A stretch of 9,380 nucleotides of DNA, from the NCBI GenBank assembly GCA_016218185.1, contig JACREP010000017.1, forward strand, positions 1 to 9,380. Direction: 5' to 3'. Below the pieces are notes generated by a model, which saw only the letters and a list, made by a program, of their open reading frames with translations, was not told the origin of the DNA and ran no database searches. Below are positions 1-4,704 of the stretch, one piece after another (within the stretch, counting starts at the first letter, position 1; each line of letters begins with the position of its first letter). Source of the stretch: Candidatus Gottesmanbacteria bacterium. Lineage in GTDB: Bacteria; Patescibacteriota; Microgenomatia; UBA10105; UBA927. Position numbers and translations under genes: made by a program.

Positions 1-770
1 AGGAAAAACCAGAAGAGGAACAGGGCAGCAATCGCCGCAGCGGCTTGGTTGGTAAAGAGAAGAACACTGTACAATATAGCAGTAAGGATTCCCCTCAAAA
101 AATTGTCATTCCGGGTCAAGCCCGGGATGACAAGCAATGTAGCGATTATTAGAGCAAAGGAGGCGGCAAGGTGCCGCTGGTTGGTGTAGACATTCAGGTT
201 CCAGAAAGCGCTGATAAGGTTGCCGTCCCACGGGCCGAAGGAAGGGAAGCGGGAGTTGGTCGCGATGTCCATTGGCGTGTTCCATGAGAGCGGGTGTTGT
301 AGGAAAAAATTGACAAACGACAGCGAGCCGTTGAACAGGAAAAAGATAACCGAGAGAAAGGCGACGCGGGCATCCTTAAATAATTCTTTTGCAAGCTTCC
401 AGATCATCACCACGAGGAAGAAAAATCCCAAAGCACTGGGGGCGTTGAGCGCCCAGTCGATGCGCAGACCCAGTTTTTCAAGCAGTCCGACAACGGCGTA
501 GAAGAGGAAGTGGTAGCGGATCGGCTCGCCGGGGAACAGGGGATAAACCGGGGCTTGACCTCTTGCAAGTCGGTTGAGATTATCGCCCATCGAAAACGAG
601 CGGACAAGCGGAATGTGGCTGCCGAAATCGCTCCAGGCCTTGGTGGCAATCATCATGGAGTTTGTTTTGGCATCATAGGAGAAGGTATGGAACATGAGCC
701 AAAACGAAAAAAAGAGGAACGCAAAGAAGACGAGGCCGCTCGGAATGCGTTTTAAAAAGACGCTCGTCAT
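1..770 (-). CDS. Polytopic membrane protein, N-terminal part (possibly GT-C-like), runs off the window edge
   Basis: An uninterrupted minus-strand frame runs from the ATG at 770 to position 1, so about 256 residues are seen and the C-terminus is missing. The N-terminus is a short basic stretch (MTSVFLKRIPSG) followed by a strong hydrophobic helix, then a polar loop with SDFGSHIPLVRSFSMGDN and FPGEPIRYHFLFY, and further hydrophobic helices. A first outside loop with acidic residues followed by a His/Tyr-rich helix start recalls GT-C-fold glycosyltransferases and the DUF2298 protein encoded later in this window; this is resemblance by eye, not a firm family call. I prefer the start at 770 because a TACAAT box lies 11 nt upstream, matching other genes here. 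An in-frame ATG at 800 would add 10 residues. Neither has a Shine-Dalgarno sequence. A small palindromic repeat is embedded at 104-132. The gene follows the FAD oxidoreductase on the same strand, about 107 nt after its stop. Confidence 0.75.
   Translation of the reverse strand, partial: MTSVFLKRIPSGLVFFAFLFFSFWLMFHTFSYDAKTNSMMIATKAWSDFGSHIPLVRSFSMGDNLNRLARGQAPVYPLFPGEPIRYHFLFYAVVGLLEKLGLRIDWALNAPSALGFFFLVVMIWKLAKELFKDARVAFLSVIFFLFNGSLSFVNFFLQHPLSWNTPMDIATNSRFPSFGPWDGNLISAFWNLNVYTNQRHLAASFALIIATLLVIPGLTRNDNFLRGILTAILYSVLLFTNQAAAAIAALFLFWFF
104..132. repeat. 29-bp palindromic repeat inside the membrane gene
   Basis: Arms TGTCATTCCGGG and CCCGGGATGACA flank a 5-nt centre, with one G-T type mismatch. 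It is read as part of the protein (VIPGLTRND) around residues 214-222 of the frame starting at 770. Sequences encoding 'VIPGLTRN'-type peptides are widely dispersed palindromic repeats in many bacterial genomes. Its TGTCAT/ATGACA ends resemble those of the larger elements at 1879, 3840 and 6642. Confidence 0.7.
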
Positions 771-781
771 ACGTTTAGATG

Positions 782-811
782 ATTGTAGAGGTACTTTCAT
801 TGCTCGCTCAA
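782..811 (-). promoter_or_regulatory. Putative promoter of the truncated membrane gene
   Basis: On the minus strand, TTGAGC (811-806) and TACAAT (787-782) are separated by 18 nt. The -10 box ends 11 nt before the ATG at 770, so the transcript would be leaderless or nearly so. The -35 is only a partial match (4 of 6). If it is used, the ATG at 800 lies inside the promoter and cannot be the start. Confidence 0.45.
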
Positions 812-873
812 TGAAGATTTACCGCCGAACGCTTCTTAAACACCACGGATTTTATTGGGGTAAATCTTCAGTG
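809..873. promoter_or_regulatory. Inverted repeat in the gap between oxidoreductase and membrane gene
   Basis: TGAAGATTTACC (812-823) and GGTAAATCTTCA (859-870) form a perfect 12-bp inverted repeat with a 35-nt loop, extendable to 15 bp with one mismatch. It fills most of the gap after the oxidoreductase stop at 878. No U-tract follows on either strand, so it is not a standard intrinsic terminator. It could be an RNA processing or termination structure, or an operator upstream of the membrane gene. Confidence 0.55.
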
Positions 874-877
874 CTTT

Positions 878-2266
878 TTAAAACGATTCCTTCGCGTCCT
901 CGCCAATTTTTTTTGCCGCTCGTATTCCTAATTCTACCGCATAATTGGTGCCTCGGTCCCAGGGATAGATGCTGTCCAGGTTGGCGAGGTACACGCCTTT
1001 CACTGGCGTTTCAAGCTTCGGTGCACGGCTTGAATAGTGGAGTTGGTGGACGGGCTGGGCATAAAGACCAATGAATAAATCCGACCAATTTAACCAATCC
1101 GACCAATGGAAAGCAGGATTAAGACGTTTAACGTACGGGAGAAAAACCTTAAACAGTTGGTTTTTGGTCATGGAGAGATAGGGGTGGCCATCGGGCAAAT
1201 AGTTGCCGAAGTAGGTGAGGTGACGGCCGCCATAATGTTTCTTGTCAATCATGTTGGTGTGGGCGACGACCGCCAAAAACGGAAACGACCGGTCGGTGAT
1301 GTTGAGCCAGTAAACTTCCTTAAGAATTGGCTCTTTGGTTTCCAAAATCAGGGTTTGGGCGTGGAGGTGGGGGATCTTCAATGCCAAATGGCCAATGCCA
1401 AATGCTAAATTGGGAATTAGTTTAGCGGCGATGGGGGTGGGAACGGTGAGGAGGATGCGATCAAATTGGCCAAATTTGACCAATTGGTCCAATTTGATGA
1501 TTGCGGTGTTCGCGAGGATTTTTCCACCGTGTTGTTTGATGGCTTTTTCCAGTGCCGCGACCAGCGTATGAAATCCTCCCTTAATGTAGTAAAGCTTTGG
1601 TGTTCGCTTCTTGATCCGCGCCCAGAGCCAGCTGGCGGCGACGGTATCGGCCAGGTTGCCGAATTTGCCAATCATCAGAGATTCCCAAAGTTTTTGCCAC
1701 GCAGTGGCCCCGCCGATGACCTCAAACAGTTGGCGCGCAGTGATCCCCTCAAGTGGTTGCCAGAACGGGTTCACCTTACAAAATGCTACAAGTGCGGCAG
1801 TGCGAACCTTATCAATTATTGAAAGTCCGGGGTAGCGCAACAGGTGGATAGGCGAATCGAGTTGAACGATTGTTTTAATGTCATTGCGAGACCGTTCTGC
1901 AGGCGTTGCAATCTCTCGCGCATGCAAGATTTCAGACAAGCCGAGAGATTGCCACGTCGCCCCGCCTTTGGCGGGACTCCTCGCAATGACAGAGGGAGAA
2001 ATATAGTTTGCCGTAATCGGTCTTGTTAAAATAAGCTTATCTTCCAAGCCTAATTCCCTGATCAGCGACAAAATCGCCCAATCGTTGGCAAACAGGTGGT
2101 GGTAGGCGTATTCCAGGTGCCAATCCCAGCCGGGGCGCTTAAATCCGTGCGCCAGGCCGCCCAGAACCTTGTCTTTTTCAAATACCGTGACTTTGTGGCC
2201 TTTTTTGGCCAGTTCGTATGCCGCGGTAAGTCCGGTAAACCCGCCGCCGATAATTGCAATGTTCAT
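878..2266 (-). CDS. FAD-dependent oxidoreductase (amine oxidase / protoporphyrinogen-oxidase-like)
   Basis: 462 aa. Residues 2-11 (NIAIIGGGFT) form the N-terminal Rossmann dinucleotide-binding motif GxGxxG, followed by a FEKD acidic end of beta-2 and VLGGLAHGF typical of the amine-oxidase superfamily (COG1232 type). The C-terminus carries the second FAD contact, VYLANLDSIYPWDRGTNYAVELG (residues about 425-447). The family oxidises C-N or C-C bonds or acts on carotenoid and sugar-like substrates; the substrate here cannot be read from sequence. Four repeat tracts are built into the protein in frame: a palindromic element at residues about 92-130 just before LDSPIHLL, nonamer arrays at about 256-269 and 386-396, and heptamers at about 286-296. 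Excluding them it has the usual family length. The start is fixed by the Rossmann motif and a TACAAT box 6 nt upstream; there is no Shine-Dalgarno sequence. The neighbouring membrane gene on the same strand suggests an envelope or lipid/glycan context. Confidence 0.9.
   Translation of the reverse strand: MNIAIIGGGFTGLTAAYELAKKGHKVTVFEKDKVLGGLAHGFKRPGWDWHLEYAYHHLFANDWAILSLIRELGLEDKLILTRPITANYISPSVIARSPAKGGATWQSLGLSEILHAREIATPAERSRNDIKTIVQLDSPIHLLRYPGLSIIDKVRTAALVAFCKVNPFWQPLEGITARQLFEVIGGATAWQKLWESLMIGKFGNLADTVAASWLWARIKKRTPKLYYIKGGFHTLVAALEKAIKQHGGKILANTAIIKLDQLVKFGQFDRILLTVPTPIAAKLIPNLAFGIGHLALKIPHLHAQTLILETKEPILKEVYWLNITDRSFPFLAVVAHTNMIDKKHYGGRHLTYFGNYLPDGHPYLSMTKNQLFKVFLPYVKRLNPAFHWSDWLNWSDLFIGLYAQPVHQLHYSSRAPKLETPVKGVYLANLDSIYPWDRGTNYAVELGIRAAKKIGEDAKESF
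1080..1106. repeat. Nonamer tandem array in the oxidoreductase gene
   Basis: Three 9-nt units TCCGACCAA, TTTAACCAA, TCCGACCAA, with a further partial unit upstream (AAGACCAA near 1065). They are read in frame as SDWLNWSD. The reverse complement (TTGGTCGGA) belongs to the same ATTGGTCAA-like family as the arrays at 1462, 6284, 6837 and 7119. Confidence 0.75.
1381..1415. repeat. Heptamer tandem array (ATGCCAA type) in the oxidoreductase gene
   Basis: Units ATGCCAA, ATGGCCA, ATGCCAA, ATGCTAA and a degenerate fifth unit. The same heptamer family recurs at 7596-7630 in the DUF2298 gene. There it lies on the coding strand, while here it lies opposite the coding strand, so the array's orientation is independent of gene direction. 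Confidence 0.8.
1462..1497. repeat. Nonamer tandem array in the oxidoreductase gene
   Basis: Four 9-nt units: CAAATTGGC, CAAATTTGA, CCAATTGGT, CCAATTTGA. Because each unit has an AATT-like core the array is also internally palindromic. It is read in frame as IKLDQLVKFGQFD, and its 36-nt length preserves the reading frame. Confidence 0.8.
1879..1991 (-). repeat. 113-bp palindromic element with 12-bp terminal inverted repeats, in the oxidoreductase gene
   Basis: Ends are TGTCATTGCGAG and CTCGCAATGACA, a perfect 12-bp inverted repeat. On the coding (minus) strand the order is end, variable CCCGCC/GGCGGG hairpin, CGACGTGGCAATCTC, variable stretch, GAGATTGCAACGCC, variable stretch, GGTCTCGCAATGACA. 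This is the same plan as the copies at 3840 and 6642. It encodes about 39 extra residues without a stop. Confidence 0.85.
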
Positions 2267-2272
2267 GGCGGT

Positions 2273-2302
2273 ATTGTATCATCTAACTCTTTACGCTATC
2301 AG
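2273..2302 (-). promoter_or_regulatory. Promoter of the FAD oxidoreductase, giving a leaderless transcript
   Basis: TACAAT (2278-2273) lies 6 nt before the ATG, so the expected start of transcription falls on or beside the A of the ATG. A weak -35, CTGATA (2302-2297), is 18 nt upstream. No Shine-Dalgarno sequence is possible on such a message. A degraded copy of the same block is found at 2718-2757. Confidence 0.55.
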
Positions 2303-2305
2303 CTT

Positions 2306-2617
2306 ATGACAGAATTAGATTTGCTATCTCCCAACGACGCATGTAACATAGCAGTGGAGCGATTCTGGAAGGCCTATCAAGGGAAATCTACCGGGGTTTA
2401 CTGCTCAGTTTTAGGTCTGCCAACTGCGGCCGGTTCGCGCAGAGAAATACTTTCAGCGGAAAACAGACTCATCTCTGACGGAGCTTACCGAGGGTGGGCT
2501 ATCCTTGTTGGCTTGGGCCCTTCTACGCCGTTTTGGGGCGCGCTCGAGGAACATTCTATTGTGTCTTTACCCGGAGATTTTGATGGATTTCCCGTATATT
2601 TTCATCCGCATTTTTGA
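2306..2617 (+). CDS. Small hypothetical protein, 103 aa
   Basis: The frame is open further upstream, but that part lies over the oxidoreductase 5' end, so the first ATG outside it (2306) is the sensible start. The product is a soluble mixed-composition protein: MTELDLLSPNDAC, a helix-like VERFWKAYQGKSTG, then a loop-rich C-terminal half (WAILVGLGPSTPFWGALEE, ending FPVYFHPHF). The ordinary amino-acid balance and the clean C-terminus argue for a real gene. I recognise no family. There is no signal peptide or membrane helix, no Shine-Dalgarno sequence and only a poor -10 (TACGCT, 2292-2297). It diverges from the oxidoreductase, 39 nt apart. It could also be a chance open frame or the remains of a longer gene. 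Confidence 0.5.
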   Translation: MTELDLLSPNDACNIAVERFWKAYQGKSTGVYCSVLGLPTAAGSRREILSAENRLISDGAYRGWAILVGLGPSTPFWGALEEHSIVSLPGDFDGFPVYFHPHF

Positions 2618-2717
2618 GCCAATTACCCTGAGACGTCAACATGGGGTAAAACATTCGCTATCGTAATGAGTTGAATTGATAAATCCACCTAGACTCGCGT
2701 CAGGCGAAGCGAGCCCT
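2618..2717. other. Gap with no recognised gene
   Basis: Between the 103-aa gene and the oxidoreductase remnant I see only a weak inverted repeat, TTACCC (2623-2628) with GGGTAA (2644-2649), which lacks a U-tract. No promoter or gene is supported. Confidence 0.4.
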
Positions 2718-2757
2718 CCGCCGATGATGGCAATGTGTATGACAGGATTGTAGCACG
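2698..2757 (-). pseudogene. Remnant of a second FAD-oxidoreductase 5' end
   Basis: The block 2718-2757 aligns without gaps to the promoter/start region of the intact oxidoreductase gene (2244-2283), about 30 of 40 bases by hand count. Read on the minus strand it gives I-H-I-A-I-I-G-G-G-L, matching M-N-I-A-I-I-G-G-G-F, but the start codon is ATA (2740-2738). The -10 box TACAAT is kept (2752-2747). After GGGLA the frame no longer resembles the family and stops at about 2636. Most substitutions inside the motif are at third codon positions, as expected if this was once a working paralogue. Confidence 0.6.
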
Positions 2758-2771
2758 TCCGAAGGAAAAGA

Positions 2772-2810
2772 TTGACAAACTCCCAAGATTATGTATAATG
2801 CAGTATATAC
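2772..2810 (+). promoter_or_regulatory. brnTA promoter with overlapping palindromic operator candidate
   Basis: Perfect TTGACA (2772-2777) and perfect TATAAT (2794-2799), 16 nt apart, make the best sigma-70 type promoter in the window. Transcription should start near 2806, about 5 nt before the brnT ATG. The perfect 8-bp palindrome GTATATAC (2803-2810) occupies exactly the start region. BrnA-type antitoxins autorepress their operon, so this is a plausible operator (inference). Confidence 0.7.
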
Positions 2811-3104
2811 ATGAAGCGCCTGGCCGAGCCGATCGAATTTGAATGGGACAAGGGAAATATCGGCAAACCCAAGCAACACAATGTTGAACAGCGGGAGGTG
2901 GAAGAAGCCTTTTTTGATAAGCAAACCGTGATCTATAGCGATGTGTTTCATTCTCGAGAGGAAAATCGATATATTCTTTTGGGAAAAACGAAGTCGAATC
3001 GTTTGTTGTATATTGTTTTTACCTATCGAAAGACAAAACTGCGGGTGATTTCTGCCCGTGATATCAACAAAAAGGAGGTGTGCTTTTATGAAAAAACCGC
3101 TTAA
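2811..3104 (+). CDS. brnT: BrnT family toxin (DUF497)
   Basis: 97 aa, the usual family length. The N-terminal IEFEWDKGNIGKPKQHNVEQREVEEAFFD (residues 8-36) corresponds to the BrnT hallmark F-E-W-D-x-x-K-x-x-x-N-x-x-K-H-x-V with a following E-x-x-x-x-F/V-F helix. The C-terminal half has the RYILLGKTKSNRLLYIVFTYR strand pair and the RVISARDINKKE motif. BrnT is a RelE-fold ribonuclease that inhibits translation by cutting RNA; BrnA binds and neutralises it. It is first in the operon, overlapping brnA by 17 nt, which is the normal toxin-first order for this family. The ATG at 2811 sits 11 nt after the TATAAT, so the message is nearly leaderless. Confidence 0.85.
   Translation: MKRLAEPIEFEWDKGNIGKPKQHNVEQREVEEAFFDKQTVIYSDVFHSREENRYILLGKTKSNRLLYIVFTYRKTKLRVISARDINKKEVCFYEKTA
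3072..3079 (+). promoter_or_regulatory. Strong Shine-Dalgarno site for brnA
   Basis: AAGGAGGT lies 8 nt before the ATG at 3088, inside the end of brnT. It decides the brnA start in favour of 3088 over the upstream in-frame ATG at 3058. It also shows that the host ribosome uses canonical Shine-Dalgarno pairing for an internal operon gene, in contrast with the first genes of transcripts here. Confidence 0.85.
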
Positions 3105-3351
3105 GATACCAAAGTTTAAGAACGAAGACGAAGAACGGGAGTTTTGGTATAACCTGGATTTGTCCAAATATTTTGAGCCGTCGGACTTTGAACCCGTGAG
3201 CTTCCCAAATCTCAAGCCCACGAGCCGGCCGATTTCGATCCGGATCCCGGAATATCTCCTTGGTCGCGTCAAAGAAAAGGCCAATGCCATCAACGTGCCG
3301 TACCAGTCGCTTATCAAAATGTATATCCAGAAAGGCGTGTTTTCGAGCTAA
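3088..3351 (+). CDS. brnA: BrnA family antitoxin (CopG/ribbon-helix-helix)
   Basis: 87 aa starting MKKPLKIPKFKNEDEEREFW. The N-terminal part is the acidic toxin-binding region (KNEDEEREFWYNLDLSKYFEPSDFEP). The C-terminal part, RPISIRIPEYLLGRVKEKANAINVPYQSLIKMYIQKGV (about 48-85), is a ribbon-helix-helix DNA-binding domain: a beta strand (ISIRIP) and two helices ending in the YQxLIxMY motif typical of CopG/BrnA antitoxins. It should neutralise BrnT and repress the brnTA promoter, possibly at GTATATAC (2803-2810). The aminotransferase promoter begins 6 nt after its stop. Confidence 0.85.
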   Translation: MKKPLKIPKFKNEDEEREFWYNLDLSKYFEPSDFEPVSFPNLKPTSRPISIRIPEYLLGRVKEKANAINVPYQSLIKMYIQKGVFSS

Positions 3352-3357
3352 ATTGGG

Positions 3358-3365
3358 TGTATACT
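3358..3365 (+). promoter_or_regulatory. -10 promoter element of the aminotransferase gene
   Basis: TGTATACT, with TATACT at 3360-3365, ends 8 nt before the ATG at 3374. The same TG-plus-hexamer form is seen before brnT (TGTATAAT). No good -35 is visible. The gene may also be read through from brnA. Confidence 0.5.
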
Positions 3366-3373
3366 AGGCAGTG

Positions 3374-4573
3374 ATGACCACGATTAACCTCCGTATTCCG
3401 GGCCCCACGCCGCTTCCTCCGGAAGTACTCAAGGCACTTTCAAAACAGATGATTTCGCACCGGTCGGGCGAGTACCGGGCGTTGCACCAGGAAGTGGCGG
3501 CCGGCGTGCAGAAATTTTTCCAGACCAAAAACGACGTGTTCCTTTTTACCTCCTCCGGTACCGGTACCATGGAGGCGGCGATCGTGAATACCTTGTCGCC
3601 GGGGGATAAGGCGTTGGGCGTCACCATCGGTATATTTGGCGACCGGTTTATGGAGGTTGCAAAGGCGTACGGCATAGACCTGACCATCCTTAAATTTCCC
3701 ATGGGGACTGCGGCGGATCCGGAAAAGGTGGCGGAGGCATTTGCCAAGATTAAAGATTGTAAGGCCATTCTCATTACCCACAACGAAACCTCAACCGCCA
3801 TTGTCAACGATCTTGCGGCTATTACGAAAGCCATTTCTTTGTCATTGCGAGGAGCGAGTCCGCAAGCGACGCGGCAATCTCATGTTCACAACGCCAATAG
3901 ACAAGAGATTGCTTCGCCCCGCCAGCTGGCGGGGTCTCGCAATGACATTCAAATGCCCCTTTTTCTCGTTGACGCGGTTTCCTCCATGGGCAACGTGGAT
4001 ATTCCGGTGGATGAGTTAGGATTGGATGTGGTGTTTACCTCGTCCCAAAAGGCCTGGATGGCGCCGCCGGGAATTGCTATGGTGTCGGTGTCTTCCCGCG
4101 CGTGGGAAGCATCAAAGACGGCCAAGTGCCCGCGCTATTACTTTGATTTTGCTCACATGAAAAAATATCATGACCGCGGAGAAACGCCGGAGACGCCGGC
4201 AATTTCCACGCTCTTTGCCCTGCAGGCGGCGCTCAAACTGATGCTGGCGCGGGGGGTGAAGGAAACATTTGCGTACTACGCGGACCTCGCCCGGTACACG
4301 CGGAAGACCTTGGCGGATCACGGATTTGTGTTGTTCGGCGACCAGTCCCACGCGTCAAACACAGTCACAGCTATAGAAGTACCCAAGGGAGTTACCGATG
4401 AGGATTTCCGCGGATTGTTAAAGAAGAAGTATGGGCTGATTTTATCCGGCGGAAAGGGAGAAGTGAAGGGTAAAATTGTTCGGATCGCGCATTTAGGGTG
4501 GTTGGGACGCGAAGATATTGATGCTGCGATCCAGTCTATGGTAAAAGCACGTTCAGAACTTGTCGGGCGCTGA
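3374..4573 (+). CDS. Class V aminotransferase (alanine/serine-glyoxylate type; probable phosphoserine aminotransferase role)
   Basis: 399 aa from ATG 3374; a GTG one codon upstream (3371) would add one residue. PLP-dependent, fold type I. The N-terminal INLRIPGPTPLPPEVL is the usual PGPTPxP start. FTSSGTGTMEAA binds the PLP phosphate, THNETST contacts substrate, LVDAVSSMG carries the Asp (about D200) that pairs with the pyridine nitrogen, and SSQKAWMAPPG carries the Schiff-base lysine (about K226). The C-terminal domain ends RIAHLGWLGREDIDAAI, also typical. Family members move an amino group between alanine, serine or glutamate and glyoxylate or phosphohydroxypyruvate. With a SerA-like gene next, a serine-biosynthesis role is the best inference. 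A 108-bp palindromic element adds about 36 residues (156-192) between the NETST region and the VDAVSS strand, presumably as a surface loop. Confidence 0.9.
   Translation: MTTINLRIPGPTPLPPEVLKALSKQMISHRSGEYRALHQEVAAGVQKFFQTKNDVFLFTSSGTGTMEAAIVNTLSPGDKALGVTIGIFGDRFMEVAKAYGIDLTILKFPMGTAADPEKVAEAFAKIKDCKAILITHNETSTAIVNDLAAITKAISLSLRGASPQATRQSHVHNANRQEIASPRQLAGSRNDIQMPLFLVDAVSSMGNVDIPVDELGLDVVFTSSQKAWMAPPGIAMVSVSSRAWEASKTAKCPRYYFDFAHMKKYHDRGETPETPAISTLFALQAALKLMLARGVKETFAYYADLARYTRKTLADHGFVLFGDQSHASNTVTAIEVPKGVTDEDFRGLLKKKYGLILSGGKGEVKGKIVRIAHLGWLGREDIDAAIQSMVKARSELVGR
3840..3947 (+). repeat. 108-bp palindromic element with 12-bp terminal inverted repeats, in the aminotransferase gene
   Basis: Ends TGTCATTGCGAG and CTCGCAATGACA are perfect inverted repeats. 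Inside are GCAATCTC/GAGATTGC arms and a perfect 18-bp GC-rich palindrome at 3917-3934 (centre CCAGCTGG). Its length is a multiple of three, so the frame is kept. Two of its three forward frames are free of stops. Confidence 0.88.
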
Positions 4574-4594
4574 GGTCGGCACACCTTGGTTCTC

Positions 4595-4660
4595 GCAACG
4601 GTCAAGGTCCAGACGGTTATCTGTTTATAGAGTCTCTTTTGTCAAGGCCGTGACCGTTGC
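4595..4660. promoter_or_regulatory. Long-armed inverted repeat between aminotransferase and SerA-like gene
   Basis: GCAACGGTCA (4595-4604) and TGACCGTTGC (4651-4660) pair perfectly over 10 bp, and after one mismatch over 3-4 more. The direct repeat GTCAAGG occurs in both arms. The structure lies in the only sizeable gap (131 nt) of this probable operon. There is no U-tract, and I do not recognise a T-box or a known riboswitch. It could be a processing site, an attenuator or an operator pair. Confidence 0.5.
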
Positions 4661-4704
4661 TGCGAAAAGGTATGCCTCCCCGCGCCCTGTCAGTGCCAAC
4701 TTTT

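Noticed and set aside
2096..2305. Extended N-terminus of the 103-aa frame
   Set aside because: It lies antisense over the Rossmann-motif region of the oxidoreductase, whose coding sense is clear.
2623..2649. Terminator after the 103-aa gene
   Set aside because: The stem is only 6 bp with a 15-nt loop and no U-tract, so it is within chance expectation.
2700..3317. 205-codon open frame on the minus strand opposite brnTA
   Set aside because: It is a shadow: the plus-strand frames there match BrnT and BrnA motifs, have a consensus promoter and a strong Shine-Dalgarno site, while the minus frame shows no family features.
3840..3947. Insertion sequence or transposase remnant in the aminotransferase gene
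   Set aside because: Only about 100 bp with terminal inverted repeats and no transposase-like reading; it fits a non-autonomous palindromic repeat.
4683..4694. CGCCCTGTCAGT shared with 5725-5736 as a regulatory half-site
   Set aside because: One 12-nt match without a second arm near 4683 is too little to claim an operator; it may be a repeat fragment.
4657..4704. Longer N-terminus for the SerA-like protein
   Set aside because: The extra residues overlap the intergenic inverted repeat and lie before the conserved RKILVSD start; no ribosome site supports them.
4574..4704. A tRNA or T-box in the aminotransferase-dehydrogenase gap
   Set aside because: No cloverleaf arms, T-loop or T-box sequence could be found; only one long inverted repeat is present.
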